A stretch of DNA of 64,000 bases from positions 6,014,001-6,078,000 of the forward strand of contig CM060202.1 of NCBI GenBank assembly GCA_030562195.1. The letters run 5' to 3'. The notes below the pieces were generated by a model. The model was not told where the DNA came from, did no database searches, and was given only the letters and a program-made list of their open reading frames with translations. This document shows positions 24,458 to 36,600 of this stretch, piece by piece. Each line of letters begins with the position of its first letter. The first letter of the stretch is position 1. The translations under genes and the position numbers were made by a program. This DNA comes from Nipponacmea schrenckii. Taxonomy: Eukaryota > Mollusca > Gastropoda > Lottiidae.

Positions 24458-24656
24458 ATAACTAATGGGCGGGGCAAATTCGAGGGTTGAGCCTGAAGTC
24501 ACCGGCGAAGCTAGGTCCCAACGCAGATCATCAAAAGGTATGAAGAGAGAAGATTCTAATCACGGTAGCAAGAGATTGTCTCTTCCTGCTGTACCGGAAA
24601 CTGATGAGGAAACCGAAACTGAAACATTATCTACTTCCGGTACCAATGCTTCACAG
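24458..24656 (+). CDS. first coding exon of the KY-like gene, N-myristoylation signal
   Basis: A splice acceptor ('ctttcag') ends at 24457, seven bases before the ATG at 24465, so the real 5' end is an upstream untranslated exon. The protein starts MGGANSRV: Gly2 and Ser6 fit the MGxxxS N-myristoylation consensus, followed by basic 'RSQRRSSK', a typical second membrane-binding signal. The donor is CAG|GTGAGT, phase 0. Confidence 0.7.
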
Positions 24657-27600
24657 GTGAGTTGCAAACATTACTGTCGAATATCTTGAAACTGCAACTA
24701 TCCTTTTATAAGCCTTTTTTGTCGTAATGCCTTTGTGAGTTTTGTCCTTCTATCTGATTTTGGTGTTGTCGTTTCCATATTCAATGTCAATGATACCAGG
24801 TGGATGTTATTATGTGGTTTCTTGTGATTTATTAGACGGGATATTCTATAATCTATGTGTAATTAGATGTGTCATTTACTACTATAATATTTATCAAAAT
24901 ACAGGCAAATGTAGTCCTTGACCTATTATTGAATCAATTGAAACAAAGATATTGAATTAATCAGAAATTTTTAATTGAAAATTAACAATGCCATCTGTAG
25001 TATATAGATTTTGTATATAGGGAGTTCGGGACAGGGATGGTTTGGTTTTCCCAAAATGTATAGGCCTAGGATGGAATAAATACTTCATTTAGAAATAGGA
25101 ATAAGCGATCAGGGACTGCTGGGTAAATCTCTTTGGTTCCCATATATAATCATTTAAAACTCGCTAACTCGCCAAGTTCGGTGTAAATTTATCTACGTTT
25201 CGGATCAAGCTCTTGGGGTTTTTTAATGTTTAAATTATAAACATAGGCCGTTTTACAATTATTCTTTCATGTTTAAGTCAAAATATTTTGAAGGAATTTT
25301 ACTTTAAAAGGCCGAAAGTAAAAAAACATTATTTTGTATGACCACATAGTAAGAAAAGATGGTCAAAGAGTATTACCATCGATTTAAAGACAAAAATAAT
25401 ATTCTTTTCTTAATAACGGACCGCTGTTAAAAGACGTATTGGTAATACATAGCTATCTATTGTCTCTATAAACGTCAGTATTATATTTGTTTACTTAGTG
25501 TTTTTGTGACATTCTCAGTATGTTATGAACGTGTGACCGTTTACAATCAGTAAAAGACTTTGTCGTTTCGAAATATTGGTTTCTTTTCTACATTAACTTT
25601 CCTGAACAAAATTGGACAAAATGAATCCCAGAAATATTGGATTCTATAGAACTTCTTTTTCCCTTTTACAGTCCTGAAATATATTTTTTTTTTCTATTTG
25701 ATAATAAAAAATTGGAGTAGTTGAAGGTGGCATCGAAGATTGTTTTAAGGCTTGATATTTGGACAAGTAATGCTGTGGTAGACAATGTTTTATTTCCTAC
25801 CAGGAACTGGATATATTTCCCATCTTTAAGTGTGTCTTCTTAAGACAAAAATCTTCCTGAAAAGAGCCATCTTATGAATGGTTTGATCATATATAATCAT
25901 TTGGATACTTTTGTTTAAGTTTATATCAAAGCCTTTGTTGAATAACATTCATTCTTTCTGGCCATTGTATTGGAAGTCCCTGTGGAATATCTACCAGGTT
26001 GATGTATGGAATAGTTCTCTTGTGTGTTTGGTTGCCAACCAGTGCGTGTCGCTAATTAATCTTCTATATTGACTATAAGAAGTAAGAGTTGAATAATTCA
26101 GAACCTGGTTACGATATCAAGTACCAGGTAAAGTCCGATTCTCTGCCTTATGTGCAGAATGACATAATACATAATGTACTCCATTCATTTCTGAAGTCAC
26201 TGTAGAAGCCATGTTACATTTTACAATGGTGAACGCGTTGTTTCACGATGTTCTCGTCATTAGTTACTAATAACTATTGATACTTCCCCAATTAATTTAT
26301 CCAATCAGAAATCTCATGTCATAGTTTGGTGTTTTAGGAAATTGAATGAAAATGAGGGCCTCCAATTTACAAAGTTTCCATTATCCTACAATAATTTGTT
26401 TAAAGAAATTTAATTGTTCGAGAAGTGAATTCTCTGATAAAATAAATGACGATAGTTTGGTGTTTTTAAAGCAACGATTAGATGTGATACTCATAAACGA
26501 CTTACATCGTTACAGAGGAGACCTGCGTAGATCATCCACCTCGATTCAGATCATTAATTACAAACTTCTACTTCTTGTCCACTTGTATATGTATTGCGAT
26601 GCCCTTCTTACTAAGTGCATTTTGTTACTGTAGTCTTGATAACCATGTTGAAAACTACGATGAATTCAAAGGCCTACGAAGATTTAGGGTCTTGATTTCA
26701 GACTATTTCATAATGCAACTATACAAAGTCTGTGACTACAGCATTGTTAGTGGTAACTAAGGAAAACCAATATTTTGCCCATTGATCAGGAAATGATCTT
26801 CCAAACACTCTATTGTGTTCCTTAACATTGATAGTGCTGATAGTGAGTTGATCTTTAGTTATGTAGGAAATTGTGTTTTTATGTTTTAATATTAACATGT
26901 GAGTATTATTTATAAAAGAACATTCTTCACTTAGCCTCGGATTTAGCTCCGAATTAGGCCTCTTTATTCAATTTACAGAAGGAAATATGGAATGCCTTTG
27001 TGTTTAATGCTTAATTCTCGGGATTATTTACACCTTGTGTATATGAGATATTTAGTTAAAATGATAGAAACATTATTATAGTGATAAGGAATGTGTGTTT
27101 CTTCAAGACTTTGTTTCCTTGTTATATTCTTATTTTGAGAGTGGAAGTTATTTCTGTTTTTATTCTTTATCAAAGAACGATAGTTCGAGTATTTTAGTAT
27201 GATATTGGACGTGGGAAATACATTTTATTTTCGCGAAAAGTCAACACGAAACACTGATTAATAAAGTTCAATTCTTTGAACAATTTTTCATTTTCATTTT
27301 TGAAAATTTCATGGGCGGAAATTTCTATTTGTGATTATATATAAAAATCCAAAATTGCAAATTATTGACTATATTAATATTTTTTATACAGAAATATCGT
27401 ATTTTCAAGCTTTGGGTTAAATGTTAACTAACCTTGATAATTATATAGTCTTTTAAATAAGAAATTTTCATTATTTTTGCTGATCTCTTCTACAAAAACA
27501 ACTGTCGTGGACATCAGATGTGGAAACCTCATATTGAAAATCAGATTTAGTTGGTCCATTATGAAAGAAAGATACTTGTACATGATATACTTATTACAGA

Positions 27601-30600
27601 AAAAAATAATGATTATGTGATAACTATCTAAAATACCACATTTATTATATGCATGTGCAAGGGTGTTTCAAGGTGTGCTCACAGACTTCTATATTGTGCA
27701 GTGTATCATTTACGAATAACGTTCAAAGAGGTGGTTTGGTAACACAACAAAAATACATTTCCACCACCTTGTAATACAGTTCAAATCTAAATGCATTTCA
27801 ATGAATGAGATCTATTATTTGAATTTGTTGTCTGTACGTCTCCTAGATATGTGACAAAACGAGCAGACAATTCCACATTCGAACTGGTAAAATTGACACA
27901 AGCATAAATATATCATACTATGTCCTATTTAACTTTGAACCGATCCTTCATAATGATCTTTTGTTAATATGCACTTAGAATTTTTGGGCGAAAAGGGATC
28001 GACCTATGCATAATAACATTCTATTTTATAATCCACGTATTCAAGATTAGTATTTTCTATCAATTTTAAGGATGTCTTCTAAAGACAGGCATTTACTAAG
28101 CTCTGACGATAAGTCATGTAATGTACGTGCACCTGATGGATTTATTTTTTACAATCATATAGCAGGTTCTATGTTCACGGTGTTTTTACCTATATATTTA
28201 TTTTATTTGACACGCTATGGTGGCATCGGAAGGTGATGATCGACTGTTACAGAAACATTTAGATTCGTGGTTACAAATAAAGCGAAAAACCATGTTGTAT
28301 GCCGATACTATAATTTTAAATTCCAGTGTCTATATAATTATGTTTATCTATTTCAGAGAGTACAGAATGGAATCTTAAAGACTCATACAAAAGACACAAC
28401 GCAGTCCACATTATGTCCAGAAAGTGAAGTGTCGATCTATATATCCAATACGTCTGAATACGATTCTGATTCCATTCCATTTACACTTCCTGACAATAAA
28501 ACGTCTACACCTTTACTTCGACATAAAGATAGCCCGGTCAAAAAAGAGAATACTATCGTAGATACCAAGCAACCAGGGAAGACGCAAACGGAAGAGGCAG
28601 GAGAAAAGACGCGAACTAAGGATCAAATCAAGGAACCAGAAAGTAAGGTCACAGATAAAACAAGTGAAGAAAAATTAGGACCACCAAAGACAAAAGCTGC
28701 AAAAGCTGAGAAAAGTGAAAATTCTGTTGCTAAAGAAAATAAATATGTCAGTGTAAATAAAGGACCAAAAAAGGAAAGAAATAAAAGCAAAAAGCTCCAG
28801 AACGACTCTAAAGACTCTTTGAAGACGTCATCCAAGAAAGTGGAGGGGCGAAAACAAAGTAAAGATTCCAACACAACGAATAAAGCACCAGCACACCCAA
28901 AGAATAACAGAACAATGGGAACCAACGTTAGTGCCACGGAGTGGCAGGAGGATAAAGATAACAATCGTAAAATTTCCAGGGAACGGAAGCATTCTACTAA
29001 TATAGTCCAAATGGAGTATCTGTATAGAACATCACAGGATAAGGCACATCAACGTAAGAAAAGCATGGAATCACAAGGCACACCAAACGGAGCTGTAAAC
29101 GGTGTGAGATATCCTACAAATCAAACCAATGGAAATGTGGGCAAACATTCCAGTCGTTCATCAATAGATCCCTCAGAAACACTTCCCAATGGTGTTACCA
29201 GGACCCAGTCTGTAGAACCCAGTGATCGGGAGCAAAGTGACAGATATATAAGTGATGCGGATATTACTGGTGAACGTGGAAGTACCGATGAAGAAAGTCA
29301 CGGTGGACCAAGAATTAGCCCAGAAAAACGAGTTCGAATCAACTCTGCCGATCCTGTTAAGGATGCTGATGATTTTTACAACCGTCTCTCAATGAGAATG
29401 GACAGGAATGGTTACCTACGAGAAATGCCTTCAGTTACTCTGTTTGAGAAAACGTTTAAGGAGTACTTAGAGATGGGTATTGATATACCCAAAGATGAGA
29501 ACAGCTTAGTTATTCCCAGCCCACCGACAACCAAGAAAGCTGAATTACTAAAATCGTTGGATTTTACCACCATAGATTTGCATGCTAGTAGGGTAAGTAA
29601 ATATTTATTCCATTACTTGTACAATACGGCGATTGTAATTGATGACGGAGACGTGGTCCTTCTTTAGATAATTTAAATAGCTTTGTAATGTCAACTTTTA
29701 TTGACTCCTGTAGTACCTAAGAATCTTGCCTAATTTTATCATTTTTTTTTTTTTTTTTTTTGATGAAAATTACATTATTACAATAACGAAACGATCACCA
29801 TTTCTGATCACATCTTACACTTATAATATCAATAAACCAAAAATTGTTTTGTAAATTGCATATTGCCCTTTATTCGTCAATATATATTTGATTAATTCAG
29901 TCAAATGATTTTAAGGTTTTCAATTTTACTTCATGGAATAACATAGACTAGTTTCGTTTGTAACACTAGTCTTAATACAATGGCATCATTCAATCAATAA
30001 ACGTAGTGAAGCGGGAATAATTATATTTATACAGATCCTTATCAAGATACGTAGGGGAATTAATACAATAAATAACTCTTACAAAGACGATATTAATAAT
30101 GATGATGATGCAAAAATATCATAATTACCATTATCGATCACTACTTTTAAAGGGGCGTAAATTGAAATTTAAGTATTTTTTGTTCTGTTTAGTGAATTTT
30201 CAGTTTTACAGTTTATGCTTCTTGTGAAAATTCAACTTTGTGTTTGATGGAGAAATGCATTTAATGCAATGAAAAATATAAATTACAACCAGTATACAAA
30301 GGATAAGATATTTCTTAAACCTTGCCTTGCCTTGTATTTATGTAAACAATTTGAGCTTGGGATTATACAATTCTATTTATCGTGCAACTGGACTGTTTTC
30401 TATTGAAGAACTAAATATGTAAAAGTTTGAAGTTAAATTTTTAATGACTGACTATAAATAATATCTATTTTTCTTCATCTTTTCCTTTCCTTGTTTAATT
30501 ATTCATGAAAGTGAAAGTACATGTACGCAACTTGATATAACACTTTTTCAGCTTATTAAGGACTATAATCTTAGTCCAATGTAAATTCAAAGAGATTTAC

Positions 30601-33600
30601 CGAGTACTCTCTTACTCTTCAAGAATACAATCAAATTTGCGGTCGGGTTACTAATCAGTCCACTATAGGACGTAAAACTCCATTCATTGCATTTCATTTA
30701 CCAATCCGTCCACGTAACTTGCATTGATCATTTTGATATATTAAGTTTTCATCGTTGAAATAATTGTCTTACAGCAAAATTTATATCTCTATATAGCTAA
30801 TAAGTTAAAGCTGATAGACAATATGAAAGTTACAGTAACCGCTCTAAATGATTCAATATAAATACATGCTTCGTTGATACAAAAACACCCACAGCGTCTA
30901 CCCAATTCACCATCCAGTGTCTCCAAGACAGTGTCTACATGCAAACAAAGAAATCAGGTACACATAAAACAAGTCCGGTAGGCATTCTATTACCATTTCA
31001 TGGTTCAAGATAGTATCATTCTATTACAATGCTACAAACTAACCATTACTTCTATCGTTGAAATATTCAAATATTTTCTTTGATTTCAGGTTCCCCAAAA
31101 AATGATGGATAAATCTTTAGCGGAAATGACGAGGTTCCTGATTAAACCAGCTGGAAGTAGCCGTATTGAGAGAGTTCGAGCTATATTCGTATGGTTAGTT
31201 ACCACTGATTTAGATGCTGTTGATTTAGAAAGTGATGACTCAGCTACGGATGATGAACAAGATGAGACTCAGTATAATGTAGAAGAATTTCTTCAGAATA
31301 TTAAGGATGACGAAATATCACACGCAGACCTTTTTCAGAAGATGTGCAAGTAAGTGGTTATATCTGTTTCTTGAACAAGGTATTAAGTCGAAGAAATAGC
31401 AAAAAAATACTATAAGATCAAGTGGAAAATTCTCATCATCATACCACAAATATATATATATCAAAAAGATGGAACCTTTGTACCCTGGAAAAGTTTTTTA
31501 TCATTTGTCACTCGGAGTTTTTTCCGGAGACGATCAAGTTTTAAAAAAGTTTTTTTTCCAAACTTCATTTAATGCGCTATTCTCCAACAATCCCAAAAGT
31601 AAGAATTATGACAGGCTTGGTGTAGTTCTTGTTGATGATTACAATCCTTATGGATATCAAATGTAGCTTCACGAACTTCGTCGCAACGACTTTCACCAAT
31701 AACGCCGTCCCTATAACAGTGGAAATATTGCCAAAAATTACCTGAATAGTTATGAATCGAGATAGTAGAGACGCGTATATTATGTTTATTTAATTAAGAA
31801 ATTATTTCGAAATGTATTCGTATATTACAGAGTAGCAGGAATTGAATGTAAGACTATAGAAGGTATATCACGAGAATATATTCAACAACCATCAAACGTT
31901 GTTACCGAGACGACAACTACCACCTGGTCAGCAGTAGTGATCCAACAGTCATGGAGGTTAGTAGATGTCGCCAAGGCAGCAGCTATTTATAAAGCTGGTA
32001 AGGAGGATCAGGGCTTAGCACTTCACTCAGAGAGCAGTTCCGAATCATTGTTTGGAAGCAAGAAGTCTCCCATAACTGATATTTTAGATTTCTACTTCTT
32101 TACGGATCCAGAGCAGTTCGTGTTTTCGAATTTACCCGACGAAGAGAATTACCAGCTCTTGCCTCGCCCAGTTTCGTATGCGGAATTCACATATTTACCT
32201 TTCATCAAGCCACATTATTTCATTCTTGGTTTCGAAGAGGTAGAGAAGTATGAATCCATCACAGAGGCAAAGCAAGGTACAGTTCAATATCTACTTCGGT
32301 CTCCTGAATCCGAAATTAGAAAGTTGGCTTGTGGATTCTACAAGGTTGAAGGCAAATCTCATAAACATATAAGTACTAAGGATCTAAGGGATTATGTGTA
32401 TCTTGAAAGTGACATGAAAACTGGATATTTTACTGTTAAGGTGAACGTGCCCGAAGCAGGGACGTATGTGTTAGAAATAAATGGACGCAACGGATGGGAT
32501 ACAACAGAAAAAAGTCATGGCATCGTTTGTTATGTAATCAAGTGTCCTCGGACCTTCCACTCTGAGCCATACACAGAAAACGACCGCGAAGAATGGGGTC
32601 CGGGATCTGATTGTTACATCATAGGACTAAAGCCACTGACACATGCTGGTGGAGATGTGATTTTAGAAAATGGCGAAGGTGTTGTTGAGTTCGAAATGAA
32701 AACCCCTCTGGATATTCTACACACACTAAATCATAGAGATTTATCTTCTTCTGAATTGTCCAATTTTGTGATTCATCGATATGAGGATAAGATCTTGTAC
32801 ATCTATATTCGTGTGCCTAAACAAGGTGATTATGCACTGAAAATTTTCGCTAGGAGTGAAGAAGACGAAGGGGTGTTTATAAATGTGTGTACATATCTAG
32901 TCCGTGCGATTAACAACGTACCAAAAGACTTTTTGCCTTATCCGAAAATTGACGATGGTTTAGTGGGTACGAACAAATTTTTCAAAAAGCTTGACATGGA
33001 AATTGTACGTCCTAAAATGTGTATTTTGGATAGTCCGGAAACGGGTAAACTGAAACTAAAACTAAATTTAGCTCCTAACGTACATTACCTTCCAGAATTT
33101 AAATTGTGTCGCGGTAATGAAGAAACTGCCATGCATGAGTATACCACCTGGTCACTAGTTGGTCTTATGGGTACATTCAGGTTAAACTTCCCTCAACAAG
33201 GAATTTATTTGTTTTCTCTGTATGCAATATTACCTAACCAAGGCGACCAAGTGGACGCTGTGTATAACTCGGTGATATTTTGTAATTGGCCCCGTGAAAG
33301 GTGCTTCCCTTATGCCACATCTCTGGCCAGTTGGACTCCATACTACAGACTCCTTTCTCCCAAGGAAGTATATTTAGTGGCTGGCACTGTTGTTAAGTTT
33401 GTTGTGGATGTTCCTGACGCAATCCGCGTGAGTCTAATTGGGAATAGTGTTTGGCAGCATTTAGAGAAAACCGATGATGGTCTATGGAGCAATGATATTT
33501 CTATTGAACCTGGTTTAGAAGGTAACACGATGAAGATGTATGCTTCTATAGAAGATGGTTCCAAGTCTATGTTTTCTTTACTTCAATATAAGGTAATCTT

Positions 33601-36600
33601 TATACACCCATGGTAATGTGAACGTATATTGCCGTCGCCCCTGTCCCCAGTCCTTTCACTGTTGTAGGCACAATAGGGCAATTAAATAAATATATGAATA
33701 AAAAACGTGAATTTCGAATTAAAAATCTTTTATATTTACCAGAGTGAAAATCACAGCTTCTACCTAATAAAGTTTTTAAATAAAAGCTACCGGACTTATC
33801 ACCTAATTAAAGTTTTTAATAAAAAAAAAATAACGGACTGGTTATCTAGTTTTCACCTAGGTGAAAATTAAATTTTTTAATTTTATTGTTTATTTAGAAA
33901 TAGTCCTAGACTATTAAAGGTTTTTAACACAGCTGGTAGCCGGCTATCTTAAATCTGTGTCTCTCCCCTACCCTCGATCCGGGTAATATTCTTATGTTAC
34001 CAGAGTACAAACCAAAAGTTCATGGCAACCAAACTTCTGTTAGTGGCTCTTTCTCACAAACGTTCCTTTTAATGACGGTCACCAAGAAGATGACAAATTT
34101 GGGATCTGCTTTCTAGGTTATCCTGTATGTTCATATCACTGGCATGTAATACAGCTAGATCTGGTTGTTAAAACCATCATATTAAGGTATATAGTAACGC
34201 CAAACAAAGAATAGTTTATAATCAAATCTGAAAGCCAAAGATCTGGGGCAGTCTGTGTTCAAGCTCACCCTGACCCGTAGATTTTTACTAGTCATTTCAA
34301 TATCTGACCCAATTCCAGTCATGACACTTGTTCTGCTTTAGTTACTGTCAATGGGAACAACAAACTAGATGTGTCTCCATTGTGGCTATTGTGTCATATT
34401 TAACAGGTGTGCCCTGGTCGCACATCAAGAAGGCTTCTTTTATTCACTGAGTGTTTTCAAACTCATTGTGGCTTTACACCAATTTTTTTTTCTTCTCTGT
34501 TGTAGTAACGGCCTCTTTTCTTCTATTGATATTAACCATTTTCTAATGACATAACACGTTATGTCTCTGTCATAGACTATGCATTGTCAATCCCTTATTG
34601 ACCTATGGCATTTACAACTGCACTGACTATTACTTTATTTCATTCTTACCTAGTAACATAATAAGTATCGTGCCTGTTCCACATTTATTTCTGAGTGTTT
34701 TAAGAACAGTAATATTAGCTACAAGTAGCTAATTTGATCTAAGCATATTATGTAATAGATTATTCCAGATTCTATAGAACCTTGGATACTTTCTATTTGT
34801 TGATTGTCCGTATTGTTTGTGGACAAAATAAAGTACATGTATGTGTTCTTTGAACTAAGAAATTACATGACAATACATGAAAATGACTAATTTCAATTCA
34901 GTTTTGAAATTTGATACAACTTTATAATAATCAGTTTTCTACATTGAATGATATAACACTGAGTCAAATCAGCCATGTTTTAATTACATTTTATAAACAT
35001 GATAATTTATAATTTATATATCATAAAAAGCAATTCAACTCTTTTATACAAGTTGATTTAAATCAGCTTTGATTAACATTTACATAAAAGCCGATATAAA
35101 ACACTTTATATAATAAGTTAAGGGTGTAGTCTCGTTTAATGAAACGATTATTTGTTTATTGTATATCGATATTTAATAACTGTATGGTGATTAACAATAC
35201 ACATGCACCTGATAGGCCTTTATATTTATGTTATTTAGATGTATGACATATACTTCCACTTGATTGCCCTTAATGGGATTTGTAAGGACTTGAATATATA
35301 TGTCGAGTAGCCCAAAAAGAGTTATAGGTTTCTGAACTACCAGCTTTTTACAAACTTGTGCCAAAAATTATAATGCCGAAATATTATTACAATTTTACCC
35401 TTTAATTGAATATAACCTCAATGTGGCCTTCGGCGTCTTTCCTTTCATTGATTTTAACATATTTGGACTTGAAATTGGGTTTTGGACGGTTCTATTTTCT
35501 CTATTACCGGTTCCATTCCTTAATAAACTAATCGCATATATCATAGTTAACTGTGGTAAATTGCAACAATTCTAGATCATATTAAGCCATTATACCACTG
35601 TTTACGGTCTGCAATAAATCGATTGGATATCTTTTGATGAATTGTTTATAGTAACTAAAGTGAAAGGAAACTTCTGACCTAAATAAACTTCACTTAATTA
35701 CTCGTTAAGCATTTAGAAACTTTAATGAATTCTTAAACAGACCCGCTCCTTAGTTACCATACAGCCACCATTAAAACAATCCGATAATATCTGACTTATG
35801 TTGACAAAAAGCGATATGTTTAAATTGATCTGATTTTTCGTTGCTCAGGAAATTACAAATCAGTGTAATTGCTTGATTCGTGTCTATGAATTTTATGGGC
35901 TACAGTTTCAAATGTGCCAGGGCATTCAACATTACATGACGGCATTACACTATCGCATTACACTATCATGCTTTAAACTCGGGTTACCTTTTACCACTAT
36001 ATTCAGTCCTTAAATCCCAAAAACAAAATACTAAGGTGCTTAGTTCTCATATGTTTACTGGTTAAAAATAAATAAGCAGAATAAATACATGTATGTGGAT
36101 TTTCAGTTTTTAAAAGACCAATCAGCTTGCTAACTAGACCAACAATTATCAGTCCAATGGTCCATTTATTTCAATAAGATAAGATCAACTATGACTCAGA
36201 TAGGTGGGTTACTGATGTCCATGGACCCATTAAAATGGATAGTATCACTTTACAGTGATTAAAAGAATGTTATTGGAATATTTCCAGATTATATCCAGAG
36301 ATGAGATGATGGAGATGGAGAACATTCAGAAAGAATACTATCAATCTGCTATGCAACGAATAAAAAATCTAAAAGAAAAAGGTGAATGGATAGATCCCCA
36401 ACTTGAGGAAGAACCACCGGCTGTTGATGAATTAGATGACGGAATTTCAGATATAGTCTTTGATGAACCAGTGGTGCGCGAGATATCCGTGGAAGGGGAT
36501 AAAAAGCGAAAAGACTCCGCAAACAGCAGATCCCGCAAGGATAAATCCAAATCTAGGTCCTCTAAGAAAGAAAAGGAAAGACGAAGGAAAGATAGGGACA

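Noticed and set aside
28267..28356. Upstream extension of exon 2 frame to an ATG-like start
   Set aside because: The acceptor 'ctatttcag' at 28356 and phase match with exon 1 make this intron sequence.
28623..28964. Minus-strand hydrophobic frame over exon 2 of the KY-like gene
   Set aside because: Antisense shadow of the charged linker; apparent membrane segments come from complementing Lys/Glu codons.
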